A stretch of DNA of 64,000 bases from Actinernus sp. WN-2022 (GCA_030867875.1 JAOWCC010000577.1:86037740-86101739), one strand, 5' to 3'; positions 44,223 to 56,766 are shown, numbered from the stretch's first letter. Notes: generated by a model from the sequence alone, not told the origin. Numbers and translations: made by a program.

Positions 44223-47200
44223 CTAAAGCTTTCGTTTATGTTTTACCCTTAGGGAAGAAGCTACGCCGAGCGAGGAGGAACACGAGGTAGGAACACGATA
44301 GCTTAACATAGTAGTGTACGTTTGAAATTTCTTAAAGTTGATGTAATATTTTTCAATCATTACAAAGATCTGAAAGATAGGAACTTTTCATATATTATGA
44401 TCAAGACTTTATCTGGTCCGTCTATGCATGGTAATTAAAAAATACATAAGTCAAATAGAATGACATTTAGGTTCAATTCTTTCTTATCAAGTGTTTCATG
44501 TTGTTTTCTCTGAGTTGAATCAATTCTTTTTTTCTTGTCCTTCCCAGCGCAATCTTTATACCAAGTTCATTCCTTATTATTTACATTTCTATTCTATTAG
44601 GTATTCTAATTTAATCATGTTTATTTTTTAAAACTTTTATTTGTTGGCGTACACATGTAGATTCAATTTACGGAAGAAGACTTCTCTTCCTTTTCAATAT
44701 TAAGCTTCTCTGTCATGTATTTGATTTCTCTTTCGCTATTAAACCATGCTATCAAAGCTGCATTCCGTTGAGTTCATTTATTACGAAACATACTTGCTTT
44801 CTATAATTCGAACATTTACTTTCGAGTTTTTGTATTTCCATGCCGACGTTTATAAACGTTTAATTTATTTGTTTCCGCATATTTAATTTACAAAGGTAGG
44901 TTTACTTCATTTACAAATTTACAAGCTTTTTATATTACTGATTATATTTTCTTATTCCTAATAATGCTTCAAAGCGTATTCTGTTCCGAGTTCATTCACT
45001 ATTAATAATATACATTTCTCATCTATTAGAATATTTTTTCGGTTGCTTTCTGGCTTAAACTTTTGTTTGCGTATCTTCGATTTACCATACCAGGTTACAC
45101 TCCTTTACATTCAGTCCATTTATACTAAGTTTAATACTTTACACACAATTAATACGAAATATATTGATTTCTTTGCGTAGATTCAAGTACCAATCCAGGT
45201 TAACATTCAGTACCTTTATACTAAGTTCAGACTTTAGATCTTAGCTTTATTTGTACATTTCTTACAGTTACAAATGACAAATAAAAAAAAAAGATGACTA
45301 TATATGTAAAAAATAAAAAAATTACAAGTACATATAACTTTAGAGGAAGAAAATGAGATTGTGCATAGTTTTCGACGAATTTCGACGCTCCAAAAGGTTA
45401 TTGTTTTTATAAAATAAAAATCAACAGACTTGATTCAATGTATCTGATGCCAAAAAAGAAAATGGTCCATTTCAACATTAAAAATAGACGTTCTGTTCCA
45501 AAATGGCAAATATTGTTGGAATAGGTATATAGAGTGTAGTAAATAACAGTTGAATAAATAAATGCTATCATGTTAAAGATATGCCAAGATTAGCGATACT
45601 CTGAATTTTAGTGGTGATAGCATAAAATGGTACTAAGTTATTGAGATTTCAATATATAGAGTTTTGTATGGGTTTGAGCCAGTTATACTAACTAGCCTCG
45701 TTTTCATGTTTGTCTCTGGATTTAAATGTCAACAACTTTGCATCAATGAAAGACCAACCTCCCAAAGTGCTCAACATTACTTACTATGACATGCTTTAAT
45801 GCAAGCAGCATTCGCGCTACCTAATATCCTAAATGTTTTGGCATTATGCAAATTCGAGAAGCTATATTGCATTGGTATATGACAACTAATGGTTTTGCCT
45901 ATGAGAGTATACATGAAAATTGATCCGTATATAAGCGCTGCTTGTAGTGAAGCACCCGCTTTAGATAGGCGTCTATCAACAAAACATTAAAAACATCAGT
46001 AATACAGCATTTTTTTTTTTTTTAAACTACAGTAGCTTCTCTATGATTTAATCACATTAAAGCTACTTGAAAAATTAATCAGAGAAAAATCATTGCATAA
46101 ATTATCTGCTGTTTAACAGACTTATTTCAACCTTTTTTTGTGCTCTAGTATAGTAACTTAAAGCGTCTTAGATAAGACGTGCAACTCCTCATGAATAGAC
46201 AGATGTCCTTGAGCCAATTCGCCGGCGCTTACCCTATATATATTATATTATCTTACTGCCAAATGTTAGCAATAAAATACGTTATCATTAATTTGAGCCA
46301 GTATGGGACTGAAGCGCTTTTGAGTGTTTTTCACAATAAATTTGTAAATGACATAATCGAGAAGAGAGATAAATGGCTATTATGGTCACACCAGATACCA
46401 CATGTCAACCTGTCGTTAGAAGGAGAAACCGATGGAGAAACAAAACAAACCATTTATCACATTCAAAGAGAGAGCATGGTAAAATAACTGATTTAATGTT
46501 GTGGATATTATTCTATGATGTCGTATCAGTTCGAACTTGTCTAATCAGGGTTACCCAGTGAATTAGATAGTTTTGAAAAAAAAATCATTCAATAATTAGG
46601 AATATATTGATTGATATTTACAACAGAAGCACGGCCCCAAGCTATATTTAAAAACAATTGTATTGCCGCATCCTAAAGCTAGCCAGTGTGTCTGAGATAA
46701 AATAAACAAGTTCAAATCAACTCAGGCGACTTGGTGTTAGCTTGTTAAAAAGTGTTTCTGATCTTGAGGAACGTTGTTGTGCGTGCAACTAAAGCGACGT
46801 CAACACGAACCCTTACTGCTCTGTAACTATTCTCTCGGGTCTATCAGTTCCAAGATTTACGCTAAAGTTTTTGACAAGGTAAGTCAAGAGAAAGACATTC
46901 AAAGAAAATATAGGCTTAGCGAGTAGTTTTGTTTTGGCACCTTGTTAGAAGAGGGAGTGAGTTAGAAAACTGAAATACATGGGTGAGCGACGATTTGTGG
47001 ACACTCGTGTGTATTGGTACTGATTCGTACTGAGTCAAAAACTTGTAATGGTATTTGACATAAATACCGCGCGAGTGATATTTCAAAATTGTTAGTAATA
47101 TATGGAGCCGGGAACTATTATTTGTATATAATATGGGCTAAGAAATTTTCTGAAAAAGACATTTTCTTTCACGGTCACCAGGTTTATTTACTTCTTTGTA

Positions 47201-47520
47201 GCCTGCTAATGCAGACGTATTTTTCACACTCATAAATTCAAAGAAAAAATAACGTCTGTTTACCCGAGCGTTTAATTAGCTTCCAATATGCAAGCATGAC
47301 GTCGGCATTTTTGTTTTATTTTTCTTCCCAATCAAAGCCATTGTTAGAATGTTTTGAATTAGCGCGCCATGCAACCGTCATGAAATCTCAGCTGGTTGGC
47401 GCTATGGTGCAAACATATCAAAACAATCAAGTTACCAAATCTGCTTTTAGAGTCTCCGAAGCCAAAATGTAACTCTTAACTAATTTAACCGTTTCTGCTC
47501 TTTGTCTCATACAGCTTTCG
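44223..47520. other. No gene recognised
   Basis: Very AT-rich DNA with long TTTATT and AAATAA stretches. The 102-codon frame at 46179-46487 is hydrophobic then charged but matches nothing. I see no repeat of note. Confidence 0.45.
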
Positions 47521-47531
47521 ATTGAATTTTA

Positions 47532-47600
47532 TTGAGCTTTTGGAACATAAAGGATGGTCATTGTATTTTTGAGGAGGGGGAGGGGGGTTGGGCAAATACC
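47532..47600 (+). repeat. G-rich dispersed repeat
   Basis: GGATGGTCATTGTATTTTTG then AGGAGGGGGAGGGGGGTTGG recurs inverted near 51893-51940. Overlapping open frames on both strands are by-products. Confidence 0.6.
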
Positions 47601-48065
47601 CCCAAAACCCCCCAAAAAATTCCCGCAAAGGTTGGAAGAAAAAAAATAACATACCGAATAAACAAAATCGTGCAAATTCCATTGTTAAAGAAAGTATCAA
47701 GTCCAGTCTCTTTACTTTAATTTGCATCTCAAAATTCAGTAAATACCATTCAGGACCCAGATTTTCAAAAAAAATTCGGGACCCCCTACTCAGTAGTGTT
47801 TCTTCCGCCATAACAACGATCATGCACCGCACTTGGGCTTACAATACAAATATATGGCAATATTCAGATTCCAGATTAACATTCGGATTCATTTATTTAG
47901 CACTATTTCTCCTTTAAAAAAATATAATTTACAAATATGTAGGAAAAAGGAATGATAATATAAGCTATTAAATTTAATGAGCTACGTTAGATGTGCGTAG
48001 TGCTCAAAGTAGCTTTCGAGTTGATCACTACCATAGGTATAATAGTCGAGGAAAAAACACAGAAG

Positions 48066-48243
48066 AATAGCCCACTTCCGCGATATTGCTTTACTTGTCA
48101 CGCACAAAGGTTTCAATACGAGGCTCCGTGCTAAATTAAATTAATTCATTTCTCTGCGAAAAGAATAAACTTAATTTAGCACGGGGCCTCGTATTGAAAC
48201 CTATGTGCGTGACAAGTAAAGCATATCGCGGAAGTCGGCTATT
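48066..48243. mobile_element. 73-bp-arm hairpin MITE
   Basis: Arms at 48066-48139 and 48171-48243 pair with few mismatches, beginning AATAGCCCACTTCCGCGATA, around a 31-base AT-rich loop. Confidence 0.85.
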
Positions 48244-49644
48244 ATATAAATAGAAAATAGGAATAAGTGCAGAGGAGAAATCGAGGGGAAAATTCCAGGG
48301 GAATTATACAAAGGAAATAAGGAAAAGAGCAGAGGAAACGGGTGCTAAATAATACGAAAGGAAATATTGCTATAATTGGTTTACATATAAATAATTTCAT
48401 GAACATAATAATCCTAATGATAATGTTGATACTTATGTCAATTCTAATGCTAATACTAATTCTAATACTATTACAATACTAACACTGCAAATAATACGAG
48501 TATTAAGACAATGTTTCTCAAGAATATAGTAGTAGGCTAGGGGAATTCGAATATCTGTTTTAACATATTTAATTTTATGAATAAGAGTATATATTTTAAG
48601 GTTAAAGGCATTCTCAAGATTAGGTATATCAGGGAGCTTATAATTTGGAGCAGCACTTTCCTTTTTTAGCAAAAAAGATAGTGCGGATACATTTATTTTG
48701 TTTTGTTTTAATTACTTGTAACCGAGATTGACAAGCAGTACCCCAGCTCATCAGGCCGTAATTAATATACGGATATATCAGGGTATAGTAAAGTTGTTTA
48801 AGTGTGCTAATAGGAACATAGTATCTGGCTTAGTTTATTTAAAATACCTATATATTCTTTGAAAGTTTATTATTAACATGTTTTATTTATGCATGCCATT
48901 GTAAATGGTTGTCAATAAATACACCTAAGTATTTTATCTGCGTTTTTTCTTCTATATTACATGTTGTTATAGATATATTAGGCTTTTTTTCTAGGGGACG
49001 TAATTATTAGCATATAATTTGTCTACTTAAAGTTGATTGAAAGTTTGTTAGCAGCACAGTATTTTAGAACATTAACAAGTTCATTATTTACAACCCTTTC
49101 TAATTAATTCGGTTTTTTTGAAGAATAAAAAATATTAGTATCATCTGCAAATATTCTAAATAGCAGTTTCTTAGATGAGTTTGGAAGGTCATTTATATAT
49201 TGCAGGAATAGCCGTAGGGGACCTAACGTAGATCCTTATAGAATACCGCATACTATAGGCCTAAAACTAGATTCTGTATCATATATTTTTTACATATCTG
49301 GTAAACCAGGCATCGGGTAATCCTCGGATTCCATATTTGTACATCTTTGCAAGCAGGATCTCATAATTTATTGTGTCAAATGCTTTGGAAAGATCCAAGA
49401 AAATTCCGCAAGTTATTTTACCTTCATCTAAAGCTCTTTTTAGGTTCTCTACTGTTTCTAAAATTGTATACTCAGTTGAGTAGCCTTTCCTAAATCCAGA
49501 TTGATAATTATACAGTATACCTTGCTTTTCTTGGAAAAACATAAGTTGATTATGGACCACTTTCTCAAGAACTTTACACAAGACAGATACAATAGCTATA
49601 GGCCTATAGTTTCCTGGTTCAATAGCACTTCCATTTTTAAATAC

Positions 49645-50037
49645 CGACGTTCTGCTTCTGGTACATTGTAGTTCTGGTATTGAAACAGCAAAACATTTCT
49701 TTTTAGTCTGTCTCAACCATGCTGCTCTGAGAGTTTCGCTCTTTGCTTCGACTGCTCGCCTTTTAGGTAATATTTGGGTTGAAGCTACTGACTCTCGAAA
49801 GTATGCTCTACTTATTTATGGCCTAGTGATATTTCATTGAATATTAAAACTAAATCTCTTTTTTTTTGTAGAGTTCAAAGTTTCATTATTGACACTGGGA
49901 GATTCACTGCTTCAACCTAATTTTTGTTACGTATACTCTTTCTTTTTCTATATTGTAGGCCATTCGCAAATTTCTATGTAAACCCCTTGATGAGCGCACA
50001 ATAGTGCTGCTCTTGGGGTAAACGTAGAGAGAAAATA
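49645..50037. mobile_element. Insertion inside the LINE RT
   Basis: The RT frame breaks between FKISIIP (upstream) and VFKNGSAIE (downstream), which should be adjacent. The roughly 390 intervening bases have no relation to RT. No terminal repeats or target duplication found. Identity unknown. Confidence 0.6.
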
Positions 50038-50186
50038 TGGTATTATTGAAATCTTAAACATATCAGTAACTAATCCTGTCGAAATTGACTCATTATATAT
50101 TTTGGTAAATGGGATTGATAGAGGGGCACTTGCAAGCTTAATAAATTTATTAGGTATGTTAAAGTGCAAGTATCATGTCAAAAAAA

Positions 50187-50450
50187 TAAACAAAAAATTT
50201 GTTTCTCACAAAAAGGTATTAATCTTGCAAATTTTGTAACATTTCTGGCATTTAATCCCTAAGTTTTGATTAGTTTCATGGATCCTGTGACGTCATAAGA
50301 TGAACCAATTTTCTTTGTGATATCACAAGATGAATCAATCCCGCAATTCGGGTAGCGTCTATTCTAGTTAAATTTCTGCTCCTGTCTCTCAAAGAAAACT
50401 AAGTTAGACAACTGAAGTATATCAGAAATAGAATTTGGGGCAAAAAGGGT
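50187..50450 (-). mobile_element. Dispersed repeat copy 2, inserted in LINE
   Basis: It matches 12925-13228 in reverse. It interrupts the LINE between the FFLSP part and IYNESISTG, so it is younger than the LINE. Contains TGACGTCA near 50289. Confidence 0.8.
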
Positions 50451-51539
50451 TCATGTTGTTCTATGGCTTAGGCTAGCAAAAAGAGTAAACACTAAAACAT
50501 TAAATTCATTAAAACTGGATTCATTAAAACTGGAGACAAAAAGAAGCTAGAAGATGGAGACTGGCTTATATACTGAGTAGGTTCCTTTGTTGTTGGAAAA
50601 GTTTTTATCTTACTTGCCAGATATGGCCCTACATTTACAAAGAAGTCATTAAATTGCTCGGCTATATCAGCCGCTATATCAGCCGCATTACCATAAGTAA
50701 TTCTAGTAGGGAGGGACTGTCCTTTAGTTTCCATTTGAATAAGATTACCTATAAGCCTCTAAGTAGAATTAAGATTAATCTTATACTTTAAAAACTAAGA
50801 GCTATAGTAACTTGTTTTACATTTATTTTTCAACTGTTATAGCATATTTGCATATTTCTTATATTTCTCTATTTTTTCTGGTTCCTTGCTATGAAAATGT
50901 GTATGATACATTTTTGTTTTATTTTGATCGATTTAAGAATACCAGCTGTAATCCATGGTCTATTTAGTTGTTTTTGTTTACTTCGGGTAACCTGTTTTAT
51001 AGGGGCATGCTTATTAACAATGTTGTTTACTGCAGTAATTGCATCATGGCTTTTTTCATTCAGATTTTGGGTAGGATTTCTTCCCAATTTATAAGATTTA
51101 TATCATTTAAAAATTGCTCACTCATTATTCAAAGTTATGTCAGAGCAGTCAGCAGGAGATCTCCAATCTGATTCCTTCAACTTTCCAGTAGCGTAGCGAG
51201 CAAACAGGCAGACGAGGCAAATGCCTTTTCCAAAATGTTGAAACTGCTCGAAAGTACTCTCCGTTATCAAACTATTATTGAGAAAAGTGTCGTTCATGAA
51301 AGCTCCCTGTCATATTCCATATATGGTCAATATATTCCACATTTGGAAAGCAGGACGAATTTTTCCCTTGTTGTAGAATGGCATCGAATACAAGAACACG
51401 TGGAAGTGCGATAACAAAAATCGAATCGTTTGTTCAAGATTCGATAGCGAAATTTGAAAAAGATGAGCGTATGTTTCACTAGCATCCAGTCTCCCAAATA
51501 TTATTCTGAACGTGACAACTTAATCTAAGATCGTCTTTT

Positions 51540-51835
51540 AGTAAGCGCCTAGTTGTTCCACTATACAATCTTCGCTCTTATGGCTATAGACCCTTTCCTT
51601 ATGCTGCGCCTACCTTATGGAATTCATTGCCACAGAGCATTAGGCTTTGTAATTCGTTAGCAAGCTTTAAACAGCAACTTAAAACATATCTGTTCAAGAA
51701 TGCATTCTGTTAGCATTGGTTATTTTAATTTGAATCTATTCTTATATGTTCTTATATTTTTTTATTAAGCTATCCATTATTATTTATCTTATTTAATCAC
51801 GTTAGTGATTAATAAAAAATATCTTTTTGCAAGCT
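51540..51835 (+). pseudogene. LINE C-terminal tail, plus strand
   Basis: An unbroken 57-codon frame (51540-51713) contains PYAAPTLWNSLPQSIR, then FKQQLKTYLF, the usual C-terminal end of CR1/L2-like LINE ORF2. A short AT-rich 3' UTR follows. The frame is closed upstream. Opposite in orientation to the 48-51-kb LINE, so a separate insertion. Confidence 0.8.
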
Positions 51836-52526
51836 AACTGTGTGATAACAAAATTCTTACAGAGCTTTTAGTCGTCAAAATAAATTATTTCCAGAAAAAA
51901 TTGCCCAACCCTCCCCCCTCAAAAATATAATGTCCATCCCTAAACATACGACACACATGAAATGAAAAACAATGAAATAGAAATGTACAAATTAGTCTCA
52001 TACACTCAATCTCGCATCCAGACCCCATTTGTTTCTTACTGCGCATGCTCGACGAAGAAATAGGGCTCTGGAATATCCGATTTTTGTGTATTGTGATTGA
52101 CTGTTCTGAATAATGCAATTTCACCTGAAGTGAGAAGTTTATAGCAGTTTGATACAGCAGAACGAAACGCCAAACATGAAGCCTTTTGGTAGGGTCGATT
52201 TATTTGGACCAAAGGTATCGAAAATCGGGGGTTATCTAAACGCTAAAAACCGTTGGATTTTACCTAAATGGTTGCCGATCTCTTCAGGGATTCTCGGGAG
52301 TTCAAATCACTTCACCGCCAACACAAATCGAACCCAAACGGCAGTAACAGTTGTTGATATAGCCGAGGGATTTACCGCGTAACAGATAGGTAATACTGCA
52401 CATTCCGGCCCATATTAATTAACAACAATGTTCGTAAGTGCTCTATAGGCAGAAGTGGCATTTTCCGATCTCGTAAACTTTTGCACAGGCGCAGATCGCT
52501 TCTATGGGAATGCAAAACACCGCTTA

Positions 52527-54650
52527 AAGTGCCCCTACGATCAAATTTTGACATATCAATTTTTTCTCATATTCGTAAAGTAGAGTGGCTATATTATTAC
52601 CAGTTCAAACCGTTTTTCGATATGACGACGGGAAGTCTTATTTTTTGAACTCCGAATCTTGAATTTTACATCCGCCATTACGCGAACCTGTTCCTGTGGG
52701 CGAGGAATGCCTGGTCATGTTTTAGCGTACGTGACGTCATACACTTAAAGTTATCGTATACCTTCAGGGTACTGTTCCGGATAAAGTAGCGTCTCGAATA
52801 TTCGTCGTATTTAGATAAATTATACCTCATTTAAAGCTTATAAAATTGGCTACAACGATATACCTAAGGTCTGTAATTTTGATAAAAGTGCGATTTTTAA
52901 ATAAACTTCTTTTCCGAACAAGCGAGTTGGTTTCCAGGAGCTCCAACTGCACGGCAATTTAACGAATTTAAGATCTGTTTGCTTTTCTGGACTCCCACTG
53001 ACCTTGTTTACGAAACTGTCGGCGATTGTGGAAATTCGAAGCCGTTCTGAAGATATTTTGGTCTTCGTGAAACTGCTAACGCGCAATCCAAGTATAGATG
53101 CGGGAATCGCTCTCAGCGCCTCTCTTTTAAAATTTAAAATAATCGGCGACACTGTTTTTTAGCTGATATAAATTGCGAACAATCTGTGAAAATTTGAAGT
53201 AATTCGCACAAATTCGCGTCGAGTTGGAGCTTTTTTTCAAACTTTGTTTAGAACGAAAATAGAAAGTCAAGAAAACGCTCTGAAAAGTTTTAGTAGGCCG
53301 GCGAGACTGATTCTTTCAACCAGTGACTGGGAAATGTCACAGTCAAAACGTCCCACAACAACACGTGTGGCTACTTTTCCCATACAAACCTTCACGCGAA
53401 CTAACATATGTAGTAAGAAAGTGTACCATTTTCCCGCTTTGAAAAGCAAACAAAACGTTTTGAATAGAAATAATCGTTCAAGTTTGTGCATTGTACAGGA
53501 CTGTAGCAATTTAACGAACTTCGCTACATTCAAGCCTTCTAGTTCAATACCAAGAATACGGTTTGTAATTCTCTTCAAGCCTCATGCAAGGATGGTTTGT
53601 GTACGTTTTGAGGACAGAAGCTTCTCCGTAATTGTTTGTATCACTTGGAATAGCCGGTAAGACCGTACTAGTATAGATTGACCGAAAAATAAGCGGCTAC
53701 GTTTGCTGAGAACATAGTTCATCATAAATAACTCATATTCAGTGCTGTTTCCTATAAACAGATAAACCTATCGATGTAGTATGCCTTTTAATTTACTGCT
53801 AATTTTATTTTCAAGACAATAAACCACAGAAGAAACCACCAATATTATTTCATGAAGTACCTTGCTGTTTGTGTGTCAAACAGAAACGGGGGGCGCGAAG
53901 TTTGGTTCTGTGATAGCCACTGTAAAAGCTGCAGATCAGTCAGTTTCAATATATTGTTTTAGTCTCTAGTAAATCCTTATCATTCACGATTTCCGATGTT
54001 AGACATGAGAGCGATTTAATTTTATTGCAATTACATTGTATTTTAGAATGTAGATTCGTCGGAAAATCTATTGCCGTGACAGATAATTCTCGATCTCTCT
54101 TATTTACGAACTAGGAATCCGGGTTTCACTATAAACATTTAACAAACTTTGGACTTATAAACTGCTGATCATTACCTTAGTGATTTCTCCGCTGAATTCT
54201 CCCTGTAGCCCGGATCCAGTAACAGCACAACCTGAAAGCCGAACCAGGGAAAATACCCTGGGTAAAAATTACCCCAAAAAGATAAGAAACCTCTGCTAGC
54301 TAGCACTACTTACTAGCAGGCCACTTCCCAAGCGATTTTAGCGACTATTCATTCGTCCAGCTTTCAACTCGGTCGCCAGCGGCTCTATTTCCACCTAAAT
54401 CATCAACATCCGGCAATAAATTTAAACAGAAAGACACATTACTATGTTCTGAAGAATCTGATGCCGATTTTAGGTCGTTATTTACTAAACCACAGCAAAA
54501 TTCGCAGTGTGAGTTTGTAGACAATATAAGAAGAAATGTATGGGTTCGAAGCAACTTGAGAACGATGCGTTAAGTGTATGACGTCACATACGCTAAAAAT
54601 GACTAGGCATTCCTCGCCCACGGGAACGGATTCGCGTATTGACGGCATAT
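52527..54650. mobile_element. Element with inverted GGGCGAGGAATGCCT ends
   Basis: 52664-52745 and 54562-54650 are reverse complements through ATTACGCGAA, GTGGGCGAGGAATGCCT and GTGACGTCATACACTTAA. The left terminus may begin at TTAAAGTGCCCC (52527), which would fit a TTAA-type target. A copy of the 31.9-33.2-kb element lies inside. Confidence 0.55.
52747..53375 (-). repeat. Inverted copy of the 32.6-33.2-kb sequence
   Basis: It matches 32571-33194 in reverse, starting with AAAGTTATCGTATACCTTCA. Homology fades toward 53375. A 138-codon plus-strand frame at 53244-53660 begins inside the repeat and is unlikely to be a gene. Confidence 0.8.
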
Positions 54651-55502
54651 CAAGCAATTGTTGTCGTTCAGAGTAATATTTGGGCCTGACTAGATGCTAG
54701 TGAGGCATACGCCCATCCTTTTCAAATTTCGCTATCGAATCTTCAAAAACGATTCGATTTTTTTAATCGCACTTCCTGTAGCCTACGTTGTATCCGCCTC
54801 TCTTCTGCCGGCTCGCTACACTTCCTAAACGTGTTCTAGTATTCGACAATCCGTCCAGCTTTCCAAATATGGAATATATTGACCATATATGGAATATCAC
54901 AGGCAGCTCTCAGGAACGACACTTTTCTCAATAAGTTGTTTGATATGGTAAACTCTCTTTAAAATGTGTGGTCTAATTGGCCCCTTTGCAAACTTTTTTC
55001 ACTGTTTGGATATTTCTGCCACTGTTTGTTCCTATGGAATACAAAAAAGTGGCAAAATCCAAACTAAAAACGGCAGAAGATGAAACTTAAGAGACTCCAA
55101 AGGTTTGCCCTGACATTAGCAAGCAAAAGATCACTATCAAAATACCGGGCGAACTTCCAAATCCAAACCAAAATCTAGGCCTGAGGCGCTGAGCGAGAAT
55201 ATCGAACACGAACTTGTCACTTTAAGGGGACGTAACGATACGCATGCGCAGAGTCACCGGAAGTGCGTGACTCGCGGATTTCCGAAAACGGAAGCCCTAT
55301 TTTTGTGTCGAGCATGCGAAGTAAGAAACAAATGGGGTCTGGGTACAAGATTGTGGAACACTCTCCTATGATTGGTCAATGGCAAATGTATTGTCTGAAT
55401 TCCTTTTGAATGTAACATCACGTCACTTTCAAGGATATGGAAGGTAAAATCTGATTGGTCCATAACACAATGAGGTGTGCTACTTGAGAAAATGGTCTAT
55501 TA

Positions 55503-55890
55503 GCACGCAACAGGCTTGACGGGCCGGTAAATACTTCGCGTGGGAATCACGTAGTGGTTTCCTATAACCCTCCCTATTATTTCAACCAATACTAAATCCA
55601 AGCTTTTTTGCTCTGACGAAGTGCTAACGCTCGAAACGTCAGCTGCTACTCGCTTTCCACGGCGGTTAGCATACCTCAATCGACTTTAGTTGATTACAAA
55701 CCAGTCTACAACCAAGTTGCCTACATGAAGTATTTCTTGGCGGGCTGTGAGTTTTGTTAGCTTTTGTTAGACTCGTTCTGATGCGACAGCCTTTGTTATT
55801 CAAATTATCGGCTATTGTTAAAAAATTGGCGGCTATTGTTCAAAAGCGATTTGGCGGGCCAATATTGCGTGCGCATACCTGAGAAAATGG
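55503..55890 (+). mobile_element. Unit with hammerhead-like motif, copy 2
   Basis: It aligns with 39847-40215 over its length, including GCACGCAACAGGCTTGACGG, CTGACGA...CGAAACGTCAGC and AATTGGCGGCTATTGTTCAA. A 17-base direct repeat, GAGAAAATGGTCTATTA, flanks it at 55486-55502 and 55881-55897. That could be a target duplication or the joint of a tandem unit. Confidence 0.7.
55610..55643 (+). ncRNA. Hammerhead-ribozyme-like motif, copy 2
   Basis: GCT, CTGACGA (55613-55619), A, GTGC-TAAC-GCTC, GAAAC, GTC, AGC. Core words are complete. The stem has one U-U mismatch and an extra A follows the first core. Helix III would be the two pairs AC/GU, as in minimal hammerheads that act as dimers. Confidence 0.45.
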
Positions 55891-55899
55891 TCTATTAAG

Positions 55900-56607
55900 T
55901 GCTCGGGAAAGTAGACGTTGCTTTTTTCTTCGAATTTATAAGACTAACTTCTTTGCCGCTGAAATTAATAAGCTGAAAGTACGTTTGGTGTATCATTTAC
56001 GCTTATTACAAAGTAACCGAACAGCAAAACCTCAAAGAAATTATTGATAATCGACTGGACTGAATCAAAATAATTAACCTGTGAATAAAGGTTAATGCTG
56101 AAGCAGGTATACTAGTAAAACGAGAAGTGTAATTTCAGTTCATCGCCGAGCATGAGTACAATCAAACTAACAGTTGTTACTTTGCCGTTTTAAGACACAA
56201 TATATCTCTAAAAAAACATAGTTAATAGAGGGGAATGGTTAGGAAACCCGGCAAACTTCAAAGCGCCTAACAAAGGCGCTGAGATTTATGTTGGAAGGGG
56301 GTAAGACAAAATATTGTGCACGGTCATAGCTCATTAGCGTCCCCCGAACGACTGAACCCACACGTTTCTATTGGCTGATTAATTAACATATTCCAATATC
56401 TATTGTATTGCGTGCAAGTCATACAACAAAGAAGGTCGCTGGGTTTCATAACCATGCCCTCTTTTAACTATGAAAAAACTTTATAATCGAAGAAGAAAGA
56501 AACCATTGTAGTTGGGAATGAATGTTCTGCATTAACATTAGTACAATTAGAATCTATTGTCCCAGCGGCTCACATGCGGCCGAGTTTGCCAAGCTGGTTT
56601 CTTGTCA
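55900..56607. other. No gene recognised
   Basis: AT-rich sequence with no repeat or frame of note. Confidence 0.5.
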
Positions 56608-56766
56608 ATGATCATGAACAAGACACTTAAAAGAACACGTGGTTTACTTTGCTGGTGTTTTGTCCTTGTATATTCTCTGTCAGCTGTTCCTGGGCAGATA
56701 TTTGAGCGAGAGGAAGGTGAATTTTCAGAATGTTCTGAGGATGACTTCTGTCAATCTCTGTTATGA
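56608..56766 (+). CDS. Candidate secreted peptide or first exon
   Basis: The 52-codon frame has a basic start (NKTLKRTR), a hydrophobic core (LLCWCFVLVYSLSA) and a small-residue segment (VPG) that fits a signal peptide. An acidic stretch with two cysteines (EREEGEFSECSEDDFC) follows, then a TGA. A longer start at 56557 is possible. The sequence 56775-56820 is repeat-like C/T-rich. No family recognised. The protein could be a small secreted peptide, the first exon of a larger gene, or chance. Confidence 0.35.
   Translation: MIMNKTLKRTRGLLCWCFVLVYSLSAVPGQIFEREEGEFSECSEDDFCQSLL

Larger units (their letters stand above)
48415..51140 (-). pseudogene. CR1/L2-like LINE, broken by two insertions
   Basis: From its 5' side the element shows EQFLNDINLINWEEI, VNKHAPIKQV and NRPWITAGI (50869-51135), the linker between endonuclease and RT. 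Next come EQFNDFFVNVGPYLASKI (50492-50734), then IYNESISTGLV near 50070-50110. The RT follows with EPGNYRPIA, SGFRKGYSTEY and LDLSKAFDT (49279-49644), GSTLGPL near 49220 and FADDT (49138-49152). The C-terminal PNYKLPDIPNLE part is at 48520-48672. It is split by a repeat at 50187-50450 and by about 390 bases at 49645-50037. The RT palm motifs are intact by eye, but there are many stops and shifts. Its 3' end is an imperfect ATTAGTATT-like microsatellite. Confidence 0.85.
51255..54960. repeat. Inverted pair, 3.2 kb apart
   Basis: The left arm (51255-51477) and right arm (54709-54960) share TTCCATATATGGTCAATATA, AAATTTCGCTATCGAAT (one orientation) and TGAGAAAAGTGTCGTTC. They enclose a LINE end, a dispersed repeat copy and other inverted pairs. 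Confidence 0.7.
52020..55345. repeat. Inverted pair of ACCCCATTTGTTTC ends
   Basis: The left copy near 52020-52072 and right copy near 55290-55345 share GACCCCATTTGTTTCTTACT, GCATGCTCGAC and AATAGGGC in opposite orientation. This pair interleaves with the 51.3/54.7-kb pair. Confidence 0.65.

Noticed and set aside
46179..46487. 102-codon plus-strand frame
   Set aside because: No motif, AT-driven composition, surrounded by featureless DNA.
53244..53660. 138-codon plus-strand open frame
   Set aside because: It starts inside a dispersed repeat and has no recognisable domain.
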